Assembly (NCBI GenBank): GCA_003520925.1
Contig: DOTV01000002.1
Span: 8,210-15,402, forward strand
DNA length: 7,193 nt
Source of the DNA: Bacteroidales bacterium
GTDB taxonomy: Bacteria > Bacteroidota > Bacteroidia > Bacteroidales > VadinHA17
Reading direction: 5' to 3'
Made by a program: the position numbers and the translations under genes. The first letter of the stretch is position 1. Every line of letters begins with the position of its first letter. Positions 1 to 6,203 of the stretch are shown one piece after another. The notes under the pieces were generated by a model. That model had not been told where the DNA came from. It ran no database searches and saw nothing but the letters and a program-made list of their open reading frames with translations.

Positions 1-91
1 ACTCAAAGAGGATGCGGCTTTTATTGGTGCGGCGTATCTCCTGGATGAGACCTTCTGGAAAGATATACAACACGCACTTCCCTTGATGTAA
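1..91 (+). CDS. C-terminal end of a probable ROK-family sugar kinase (partial, 5' end outside window)
   Basis: An open frame enters from the left edge and ends at TAA (89-91); the first full codon starts at base 2. It encodes 29 residues beginning LKEDAAFIGAAYLLDE and ending HALPLM. The segment D-A-A-F-I-G-A-A matches the C-terminal signature of ROK (repressor/ORF/kinase) proteins, where a D-A-x-x-x-G-A-A stretch starts the last helix. ROK kinases phosphorylate free hexoses or amino sugars with ATP in the cytoplasm, which would fit the sugar permease encoded 98 bp downstream on the same strand. Only the tail is visible, so neither the ATP-binding motif nor the zinc-binding cysteines of ROK proteins can be checked. 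A BadF/BadG-type ATPase is a less likely alternative because its ends look similar. The substrate cannot be told. Confidence 0.55.
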   Translation, partial: LKEDAAFIGAAYLLDETFWKDIQHALPLM

Positions 92-113
92 ATAAATATA
101 CATTAAATAACAT

Positions 114-143
114 CCCCCTCACCCCCTTCAAAGGGGGAATTTT
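114..143 (+). terminator. C5/G5 hairpin followed by AATTTT; likely terminator and copy of an intergenic repeat
   Basis: CCCCC at 114-118 is followed by a perfect hairpin at 122-137: stem CCCCCT/AGGGGG, loop TCAA. The stem runs into AATTTT (138-143). It lies 30 bp after the stop of the ROK-like gene and 46 bp before the permease start, so it could end transcription of the upstream gene or attenuate read-through. The T-tract is short and starts with AA, so termination may be partial. The layout C5-nnn-C5-loop-G5-nn-T4 recurs at 6115-6142, which marks it as one copy of a repeated intergenic element and not a one-off terminator. Confidence 0.55.
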
Positions 144-150
144 ACACCTT

Positions 151-182
151 TAAACGCTTAAACCTATAAACCCTTAAAACTT
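151..182 (+). repeat. 8-nt periodic TAAAC leader repeat upstream of the permease
   Basis: TAAAC occurs at 151, 159 and 167, and the variant TAAAAC at 175, an exact 8-nt period. The four degenerate units are TAAACGCT, TAAACCTA, TAAACCCT and TAAAACTT. The array ends 7 nt before the ATG at 190, so it forms the immediate leader of the permease gene. There is no Shine-Dalgarno match; A-rich, unstructured leaders of this sort are usual in Bacteroidota. The role is unknown: it could keep the ribosome entry region unpaired, or be the decayed remains of a tandem octamer. Confidence 0.5.
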
Positions 183-189
183 AATTAAA

Positions 190-1341
190 ATGGCCACAGA
201 TAAAGTAAACATCTCAAAGATAGCACCTGTGCTTATGGCATTCTTCGTCATGAGCTTTGTCGACCTTGTCGGAATAGGTGTTGACCGTGTAAGCAAGGAT
301 ATGAGCCTGAGCGCAACCGTAGCTCAGCTTATTCCCTCAGCGGCATTTCTCTGGTTCTTTATCCTTTCAGTGCCCGTCGGAGTTATGCAGTCGCGGCTTG
401 GTAAGAAGAACATGCTTAACATTGGGATGGGAGTAACGGCTCTCGGTTTGCTGGTTCCTTTCACCTTTTATTCGTTCCCTATGGTTCTGACCGGATTTGC
501 ACTTCTAGGCATTGGGAACACAATAGTTCAGGTATCGGCAAATCCGCTGATGGTCGATGTGGTTCCGGGAAACAGGGCATCAAGCTTCCTCAGTTTCTCC
601 CAGTTTGTAAAGGCTATAGGGTCGATGATCGGAGCTCCGCTTGCAGGATTTTTTGCAGCCCGGTTTGGAGACTGGAAGATTCTGTTTCTTGTCTTCGGAA
701 TAGTTTCAATTCTGTCTGTATTATGGCTCGGTACTTCAAAAATTGATGAAACCAGAATTGAAGGATATAAAGCCACATTTGCTTCTTCCTTCAAACTGCT
801 GGGGAACGGTTATGTTCTGCTACTCGTTCTTTCAATATTTCTTGTTGTCGGTGTGGATGTAGGATTCAATTCAAATTCCGGACAATTCCTTATTAAAAGG
901 TTCGGCATCGATCAGACTGCAGCTGAATCGGGACGCAGTGTATATTTTCTTGGACGTATGCTGGGGACTTTTGCAGGTGCAATAATGCTCACAAAGATAT
1001 CTTCACGCAAATTCTTCATGTGGAGCTCAGCCCTCGGAATCTTATGCCTCACCGCAATTGTACTCATCAAATCGCCAGTGCTTGCCTGGGGACTTGTATT
1101 TCTGATCGGTATGGCAGTTGCAAATATCTGGCCGCTTGTATTTTCATTAGCTGTTGAAAAATATTCTAATCAGAGCAATGAGATCTCAGGCCTGGTTATG
1201 ATGGCTATATCAGGGGGAGCTGTTATACCGCTTCTCGTTGGATGGGTAAGTGATATGACCAGTATTGCAATTGGAATGACAATCCTGATTGCCTGCATGA
1301 TATATCTCTGGGCAGTTTCGATGTATTGCCTGAAAAAATAG
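190..1341 (+). CDS. MFS sugar permease, FucP-like (sugar:H+ symporter type)
   Basis: A 383-residue, very hydrophobic inner-membrane protein with about twelve predicted helices, roughly at 10-32, 42-65, 73-92, 94-116, 132-158, 162-181, 206-226, 249-269, 275-294, 297-320, 331-353 and 356-380. A polar central loop lies at about 182-205. The short basic loop R69-LGKK between helices 2 and 3 is the MFS motif-A region. S-A-N-P at 116-119, followed by a Phe/Ser-rich helix 5, resembles the A-A-N-P segment of E. coli FucP (L-fucose:H+ symporter). D25 in helix 1 lines up by eye with FucP D46, whereas Q114 sits where FucP has E135, so coupling or substrate may differ. It is shorter than FucP (about 438 residues) but spans a full 12-helix fold. 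The ATG at 190 is chosen because the first helix follows after about nine residues and stops lie upstream. It probably imports a mono- or disaccharide released by the secreted enzymes encoded downstream; the substrate is not assigned. Confidence 0.85.
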   Translation: MATDKVNISKIAPVLMAFFVMSFVDLVGIGVDRVSKDMSLSATVAQLIPSAAFLWFFILSVPVGVMQSRLGKKNMLNIGMGVTALGLLVPFTFYSFPMVLTGFALLGIGNTIVQVSANPLMVDVVPGNRASSFLSFSQFVKAIGSMIGAPLAGFFAARFGDWKILFLVFGIVSILSVLWLGTSKIDETRIEGYKATFASSFKLLGNGYVLLLVLSIFLVVGVDVGFNSNSGQFLIKRFGIDQTAAESGRSVYFLGRMLGTFAGAIMLTKISSRKFFMWSSALGILCLTAIVLIKSPVLAWGLVFLIGMAVANIWPLVFSLAVEKYSNQSNEISGLVMMAISGGAVIPLLVGWVSDMTSIAIGMTILIACMIYLWAVSMYCLKK

Positions 1342-1362
1342 CTTTATTTTAAACTTCATATT

Positions 1363-2631
1363 ATGAAAAAAGAAAAACTTGCCAGGCGTGACTTCTTAAA
1401 GAAGAGCGCTACTGCTACGCTTGCATTTACTATTGTCCCGCGGCATGTTCTTGGAGGACAGGGTTATACAGCTCCCAGCAACCAGCTCACAAAAGGCATA
1501 ATCGGCGTTGGCGGAATGGGCCGTGGACATATTGAATATGAAGGTACACGGCTCCTGGCTGTCTGCGATGTGGATAATAGCCACCTCGACCAGGCAATAG
1601 CACTGGCAGGAGGTAAGATAACCGGATATCACGATTTCAGGGAGCTTATCGCCAGACCCGACATTGATGTTGTGCATATTGCAACACCGCCTCACTGGCA
1701 TGGCATCATTTCAAAAATGGCTGCTGAAGCCGGTAAGGATATATGGTGTGAAAAACCTATGACTAGAACCATCGGAGAAGGGATAAAAGTTGTTGAGGCT
1801 GTTCAGAAAAACGGCCGGATGTTCAGGCTCAATACCTGGTTCAGATTCAAGGACGAATTTTATGGACTCGGTACAACAGTGAAACCGCTCAAGAAGCTCA
1901 TTAACAGCGGCGTTCTTGGATGGCCCCTGAAAGTTACTGTAAGCGGAATAACAGGATATGACTGGAAATTCTACTGGAGCGGACTTCATAACCTGAAACC
2001 TGAGCCTGTCCCTCCGGAACTCGATTATGATTTCTGGCTCGGACCTGCTCCATTAAAACCTTATAATGCGGAACGAGTTCATTCAAAATTCCGTGGATAC
2101 TGGGATTATGACGGAGGTGGCCTTGGCGATATGGGCCAGCATTATCTCGATCCGGTTCAGTATATGCTGGGTAAGGATGATACAGGTCCTGTCTCGGTAG
2201 AGATAGATGCTCCTCAGCAGCATTATGATGCTGTTGGTTCGTGGCGAAGAATAACTTATACATATGCTGATGGCTGCCAGATTATACTCGATGGCGAAAA
2301 TCGGGATAAGGATGCTGCCTACATAGAGGGCCCAAATGGTAAAGTTTACAAAGGATTCAGATCCGATATTAAGGACATGGAAAAACTGATTGAATCACTT
2401 CCTGATCCTGAACCCCAGGTTACAACTTTCACCGAATCAGTTCTTACAAGAAAGAAATTCGCCCTGAATGAGATGAACGGGCACAGATCATGCTCAGTTG
2501 TCAATTTGGGGATCATTGCAGTACGGCTTGGAAGAAATCTGAAGTATGATCCTGTAAAACAGCAGTTTATTGATGATGAAGGCGCAAACAGGCTTATCAA
2601 TCAGCCTATGAGGGGCGAATGGAAGATCTGA
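1363..2631 (+). CDS. Tat-exported Gfo/Idh/MocA-family NAD(P)-dependent oxidoreductase
   Basis: A 422-residue protein starting 21 bp after the permease stop. A Tat signal is clear: R8-R9-D-F-L-K-K, then a hydrophobic stretch (about 15-30) ending near VLGG, so the folded enzyme should be exported with its cofactor bound. The Rossmann fold follows. G48-V-G50-G-M-G53 is the dinucleotide loop, C68-D69-V70-D71 ends beta-2, T108-P-P-H-W-H113 is the family's TPxHWH stretch, and E130-K131-P132 is the EKP motif that supplies the catalytic lysine. In the C-terminal alpha/beta domain, G251-GG-LGD-MG-QH260-YLD263 matches the G-G-G-x-x-x-D-x-G-x-H-x-x-D signature, with H260 the likely catalytic acid/base. 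Relatives next to DUF1080 proteins oxidise the C3 hydroxyl of sugars or glycosides, and that is the favoured role here. No separate electron acceptor is encoded nearby, so cofactor recycling is unresolved. Stereochemistry and substrate cannot be read from sequence. Confidence 0.92.
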   Translation: MKKEKLARRDFLKKSATATLAFTIVPRHVLGGQGYTAPSNQLTKGIIGVGGMGRGHIEYEGTRLLAVCDVDNSHLDQAIALAGGKITGYHDFRELIARPDIDVVHIATPPHWHGIISKMAAEAGKDIWCEKPMTRTIGEGIKVVEAVQKNGRMFRLNTWFRFKDEFYGLGTTVKPLKKLINSGVLGWPLKVTVSGITGYDWKFYWSGLHNLKPEPVPPELDYDFWLGPAPLKPYNAERVHSKFRGYWDYDGGGLGDMGQHYLDPVQYMLGKDDTGPVSVEIDAPQQHYDAVGSWRRITYTYADGCQIILDGENRDKDAAYIEGPNGKVYKGFRSDIKDMEKLIESLPDPEPQVTTFTESVLTRKKFALNEMNGHRSCSVVNLGIIAVRLGRNLKYDPVKQQFIDDEGANRLINQPMRGEWKI

Positions 2632-2645
2632 TATTAAACGCCCGG

Positions 2646-2669
2646 TTTGAAAATTTGAAAATTTGAAAA
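2646..2669 (+). repeat. Perfect tandem octamer (TTTGAAAA)x3 upstream of the HEAT-DUF1080 gene
   Basis: Three exact copies of TTTGAAAA lie in the 54-bp gap between the oxidoreductase stop (2631) and the ATG at 2686, ending 16 nt before that ATG. The first copy overlaps the 3' arm of a small possible hairpin (2634-2639 with 2645-2650, loop GCCCG, one G-U pair). Each internal copy also gives AAAATTTG, one mismatch from the Bacteroidota -7 consensus TAnnTTTG, but no properly spaced -33 TTTG was found. Perfect short tandem copies can change number by slippage, which would move or alter this leader. Confidence 0.85.
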
Positions 2670-2685
2670 TATTAAGAATCAGGAT

Positions 2686-5600
2686 ATGAAAATCATTAGA
2701 ATATTATTTACGGCAACCCTGCTCTTTGCCTCAGCAGCAACTTCCTTTTCCCAGGATAGAAGGCTCCTTGAAACAAAGATTGCCGATCTTCTTGCCCAGC
2801 TTCCGGCAAACGATACCAGGTACACCGATAAACTTATGGGTGACATGTTTTCGCTTGGTGAAACCGGAATAAAAATAATATGTGATCAGATAATACCTGC
2901 GGGCACAGGTGATGATACCCGTGCAAGGTTTGCAGTGGAAAGCCTTTCAAGATTCCTGTCCCAAAAAGGAAAAGAGGCTGAAAAAGCTTCCTGGGAGAAG
3001 ATCTGCATCGTTTATGCAACCGCAAAGAAAGACAACGGTGTCAGGGATTTCTTTATGAAACAGCTCCAGATTGTCGGCGGTGATGCGACAGTTGCCGCAA
3101 TGAAATCATACCTCAATGACAAGGAAATGTGTTATCCGGCTCTCGCTGCAATACAGGCAGCAGGCGGTAAAACAGCAGAACTGGCTTTGGCAGAATCACT
3201 TAAGAATAAAGAACTTCCATGTGCTGCAGCAGTTATGAATGTCCTGTCCACTATGAAGTCAAATCTGGCTGTCAATGAATATATCGCGTTTGCAGCGGAT
3301 TTAAATGTCAATAAAAGAGCATCAGCCTTTAATGCCCTTGCACAGAGCTCAAGCCCTCTTGCACAACAGGTACTCTTAAAAGCTGCTAAGGATGTCATGT
3401 ACAGATGGGAGGTCAGCGGCGCTACATCTGCTTTGCTTGATTATGCAAAAAACCGGGGTCAGGAAGGCGACCTTAAGAGTATGGACAAAATCTGCACGCT
3501 TGTTATGGCTAAATGCAAGGATAAGCTGACTGTTCAGAATAAGATAAAGGCGATGACTATTTATGTCGGTTTTCACGGGGTCGATGCTATGTCAGTACTT
3601 AAAAAGGCTGCCGAGAATTCCGATAAAACCTACAGGAACGCTGCATTAAGGACATCTCTGGCAATACCGGGGAAGGAAATTGTTCAGGAATGGATCGGTT
3701 ATTTCCCGAAAGCCACGCCGGAAGCAAAACCCGGGATAATCAGAATGCTTGGAGAAAGGGGTGACGAATCAGCCCTGACGCTGATAAACACATCACTTTC
3801 CAATTCCGATCAGAAAGTAAGAATAGAGGCAGCAGCAGCACTAGCCAGTATCAGCGGCCTAAAAGCTGTTCCGTCACTGATTGAATATCTGAGGAATTCG
3901 CCAGGCGCTGAAGATCAGGACGCTGTAAAAGCTGCCCTGATGACAGTTTCGGGAAACAAAGAGGTTGCTTTACTGAAACCTGTGTTGAAGGAAGGATCAC
4001 CCGCTGCAAAGAAAACTATTATAGAACTTCTGGCGTGGAGCAGGGGCAATGAGTATTTTAAGGAAGTATTGCCTTTTACTTCATCTGATGATGAGTCGGT
4101 AAAAACTGCTGCATATAAAGCCCTTTCAGACCTGGCCGGTCCTGATGACCAGGAGGAGCTTATTAAACTCCTTTCATCTGCCGGCAATAAGAATTCAATT
4201 GAAGATGTACAATCTGCACTTGCATCAGCAGCTGAAAAAATAAGTGATCCGGAGAGGCGTTCAGATCTGATAATTAAAGCAATCGGAACGAGTCCTGCAA
4301 AGGAAAAAATGATACCGGTTCTCGCAAAAACCGGTGGAAAAGAAGCTTTGGATATAGTCCTTAAAGAGTTTGAGAATGGAAACTCCGGAATGAGGGATAT
4401 CTGTTTCAGGACCCTTACTTCATGGAAGGATTATACAGCATCAAGAGTCTTGTATGAAATATGTGCTTCAGGAAATAAAACCTTTGAAGAACCCGCATTT
4501 GACGGATATATAAGGCAGGTAAGAGCTGCCTCTCTGCCTGACGAACAGAAACTGCTGCTTTTCCGGAAGATTTTGCCGTTTGCAATCAGCTCCGAAAGGA
4601 AAAATCAGATACTAAGGGAATTAAGCAGGCTCCAGACCTACCAGACACTTTTCCTGGTGGGTAATTACCTCGATGATCCTGAAACGTCAGCTGCAGCCGC
4701 TTCTGCAGCAATGTATATAGCACTCCCGTCAGGAGGATCGGCAGTCGGATTATACGGGACTCTTGTTCGCGACATCCTGACAAAGGCGGTTCCAAAGCTT
4801 GCAGGCTCAGAAGGTGAATATAACAGGGAAATGGTAAATAAATACATGGCAGCCATGCCGCCCGATGCAGGTTTTAAATCGATGTTCAATGGTAAGGATC
4901 TCACAGGTTGGCAAGGCCTGGTCGAAAATCCTCTTGTCCGGTCTAAAATGAGAATCGTCGATCTTGAAAGAAGACAGGCAGAGGCTAACATGATGGTTCC
5001 TTCAAACTGGAGCGTGAAAGATGGTTGTATCTGGTTCAACGGTAAAGGAGATAATCTCTGTTCGGTTGTCCAGTATGGTGATTTCGAAATGCTCGTTGAC
5101 TGGAAGATCACAAAGGACGGTGACAGCGGTATTTACCTCAGAGGAACGCCTCAGGTGCAGATATGGGACACATCAAGGACCGATGTCGGGGCACAGGTTG
5201 GTTCCGGCGGCCTGTATAACAATCAGGTCAATCCGTCAAAACCACTTAAGGTTGCTGATAATCCGGTTGGTGACTGGAATACATTCAGGATCATCATGGT
5301 TGGTGAAAAAGTCTCAGTCTGGCTCAATGGTGAACTTGTTGTTGACAATGTTACGATGGAAAACTACTGGGATCGAAAGATCCCGATATTCCCAAAGGGA
5401 CCTATCGAACTCCAGGCACATGGTACTGATCTGGCATTCAGGGATATATATGTCAGGGAGATCAACGAAAAGGATTATAACCTTACTCCGGAGGAAAAAG
5501 CCGGGGGATTTGTTTCCCTGTTCAATGGCAGAAATCTGGATAACTGGGTTGGAAATAAACAATCGTATGTAGTCGAGGAGGGGATGATTGTCATCAAGCC

Positions 5601-6090
5601 GGAGAATGGGAGCGGAGGTAATCTTTATACTGAAAAGGAGTATTCAGATTTTGTTTTCAGATTTGAATTTCAGCTGACTCCTGCCGCAAATAATGGTCTT
5701 GGTATCAGGGCCCCGCTTGAAGGAGATGCTGCATATGTTGGTATGGAGCTTCAGATACTTGATAATACTGCTGATGTGTATGCCAATCTTCAGCCATACC
5801 AGTATCATGGATCAGTTTATGGAGTTATACCGGCTAAACGCGAATATCTTAAGCCGCTTGGGGAATGGAATTATGAGGAGGTATATATCAAGGGAACCCA
5901 GATAAGGATCACCTTGAACGGAACTATAATTGTCGATGGTGACATTGCAGGTCCGAGGGATAACGGAACAATGGATCATAATGAACATCCCGGATTGAAG
6001 AATAGTACCGGACATATAGGATTCCTGGGCCACGGATCAGTTGTCAGGTTCAAAAACATAAGAATTAAAGACCTTTCTTCAAAAGAATAA
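2686..6090 (+). CDS. Secreted HEAT-repeat protein with two C-terminal DUF1080 (3-keto-disaccharide hydrolase/lyase) domains
   Basis: 1134 residues. An SPI signal peptide (1-22, likely cut S22/Q23 in SFSQD) sends it to the periplasm or beyond; no lipobox cysteine is seen. Residues about 25-720 are Ala/Leu-rich alpha-helical pairs of HEAT/armadillo type, clearest at about 344-403 and 465-500. Two beta-rich DUF1080 domains (PF06439, concanavalin-like fold) follow, each opening with a (S/L)FNG-x-(D/N)L-x-x-W motif: domain 1 at about 729-926 and domain 2 at about 941-1130. Domain 1 has D813-SGIYLRG-TPQVQIWD828 and G842-LY; domain 2 has N1003-GLGIR1008, E1021-LQILD1026 and H1041-GSVY. The R, Q-I-x-D and G-x-(L/V)-Y positions are thus kept in both. 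Some DUF1080 proteins cleave 3-keto glycosides made by Gfo/Idh/MocA enzymes, and such an enzyme is encoded 54 bp upstream. Domain 1 carries an extra charged helical insert (about 745-772) absent from domain 2. The HEAT array could be a scaffold or a docking surface; this is inference. Confidence 0.9.
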   Translation: MKIIRILFTATLLFASAATSFSQDRRLLETKIADLLAQLPANDTRYTDKLMGDMFSLGETGIKIICDQIIPAGTGDDTRARFAVESLSRFLSQKGKEAEKASWEKICIVYATAKKDNGVRDFFMKQLQIVGGDATVAAMKSYLNDKEMCYPALAAIQAAGGKTAELALAESLKNKELPCAAAVMNVLSTMKSNLAVNEYIAFAADLNVNKRASAFNALAQSSSPLAQQVLLKAAKDVMYRWEVSGATSALLDYAKNRGQEGDLKSMDKICTLVMAKCKDKLTVQNKIKAMTIYVGFHGVDAMSVLKKAAENSDKTYRNAALRTSLAIPGKEIVQEWIGYFPKATPEAKPGIIRMLGERGDESALTLINTSLSNSDQKVRIEAAAALASISGLKAVPSLIEYLRNSPGAEDQDAVKAALMTVSGNKEVALLKPVLKEGSPAAKKTIIELLAWSRGNEYFKEVLPFTSSDDESVKTAAYKALSDLAGPDDQEELIKLLSSAGNKNSIEDVQSALASAAEKISDPERRSDLIIKAIGTSPAKEKMIPVLAKTGGKEALDIVLKEFENGNSGMRDICFRTLTSWKDYTASRVLYEICASGNKTFEEPAFDGYIRQVRAASLPDEQKLLLFRKILPFAISSERKNQILRELSRLQTYQTLFLVGNYLDDPETSAAAASAAMYIALPSGGSAVGLYGTLVRDILTKAVPKLAGSEGEYNREMVNKYMAAMPPDAGFKSMFNGKDLTGWQGLVENPLVRSKMRIVDLERRQAEANMMVPSNWSVKDGCIWFNGKGDNLCSVVQYGDFEMLVDWKITKDGDSGIYLRGTPQVQIWDTSRTDVGAQVGSGGLYNNQVNPSKPLKVADNPVGDWNTFRIIMVGEKVSVWLNGELVVDNVTMENYWDRKIPIFPKGPIELQAHGTDLAFRDIYVREINEKDYNLTPEEKAGGFVSLFNGRNLDNWVGNKQSYVVEEGMIVIKPENGSGGNLYTEKEYSDFVFRFEFQLTPAANNGLGIRAPLEGDAAYVGMELQILDNTADVYANLQPYQYHGSVYGVIPAKREYLKPLGEWNYEEVYIKGTQIRITLNGTIIVDGDIAGPRDNGTMDHNEHPGLKNSTGHIGFLGHGSVVRFKNIRIKDLSSKE

Positions 6091-6110
6091 TTGATCTTTC
6101 ATCTTTGTTT

Positions 6111-6173
6111 GTTACCCCCAACCCCCTAAAGGGGGCTCTTTTAAAGTCCCTTTCAAGGGATTTAGGGTTAAGG
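6111..6173. repeat. Composite palindromic intergenic repeat (two hairpin units in opposite orientation)
   Basis: Two related units face each other. The left unit (6111-6142) reads TTA-CCCCC-AA-CCCCC-TAAA-GGGGG-CTCTTTT. The right unit, read as the reverse complement of 6143-6173, reads CCTTAACCCTAAA, then TCCCTTGAAAGGGACTTT. Both share the order TTA(A), C-run, A-rich spacer, C-run, A-rich loop, G-run, CT-rich/T tail. Each unit folds alone (6122-6135 and 6148-6159), and the two together can form a longer imperfect cruciform. The left unit also matches the element at 114-143. It fills most of the 113-bp gap between the HEAT-DUF1080 stop and the fucosidase start. REP/BIME-like dyads of this kind commonly act as bidirectional terminators or mRNA 3'-end stabilisers. 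Confidence 0.7.
6122..6142 (+). terminator. Probable intrinsic terminator after the HEAT-DUF1080 gene
   Basis: A five-pair GC stem, CCCCC/GGGGG with loop TAAA (6122-6135), is followed by CTCTTTT. It begins 32 bp after the stop codon at 6088-6090. The short stem and interrupted T-tract suggest moderate strength, so some read-through into the fucosidase gene is likely. It is the left half of the composite repeat at 6111-6173; a second, weaker hairpin (CCCT/AGGG, 6148-6159) follows. Confidence 0.5.
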
Positions 6174-6203
6174 ATATTGAAGTTAAGAATAAATATTATC
6201 AAT

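Noticed and set aside
111..189. CRISPR-like or phage attachment structure in the first intergenic region
   Set aside because: The only structure is a hairpin plus short 8-nt periodic units; there are no repeats of 20-40 bp with spacers and no tRNA or integrase nearby.
2681..2685. AGGAT as a Shine-Dalgarno site for the gene starting at 2686
   Set aside because: It ends 1 nt before the ATG, too close for normal pairing with 16S rRNA, and strong SD sites are not usual in this group.
4665..5111. 148-codon open frame on the - strand
   Set aside because: Antisense to the well-supported HEAT/DUF1080 junction; composition reflects the codon pattern of the opposite strand and no motif is seen.
5021..5572. 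183-codon open frame on the + strand inside the HEAT-DUF1080 gene
   Set aside because: It is out of frame with a long gene whose DUF1080 motifs run straight through this stretch; its translation is rich in Ser/Arg/Ile with no recognisable domain.
6098..6111. CATCTTTGTTTG as a Bacteroidota -7 promoter box for the fucosidase gene
   Set aside because: It has one mismatch to TAnnTTTG, no TTTG at the expected -33 spacing, and it lies upstream of the terminator-like hairpin, so a start here would be poorly placed.
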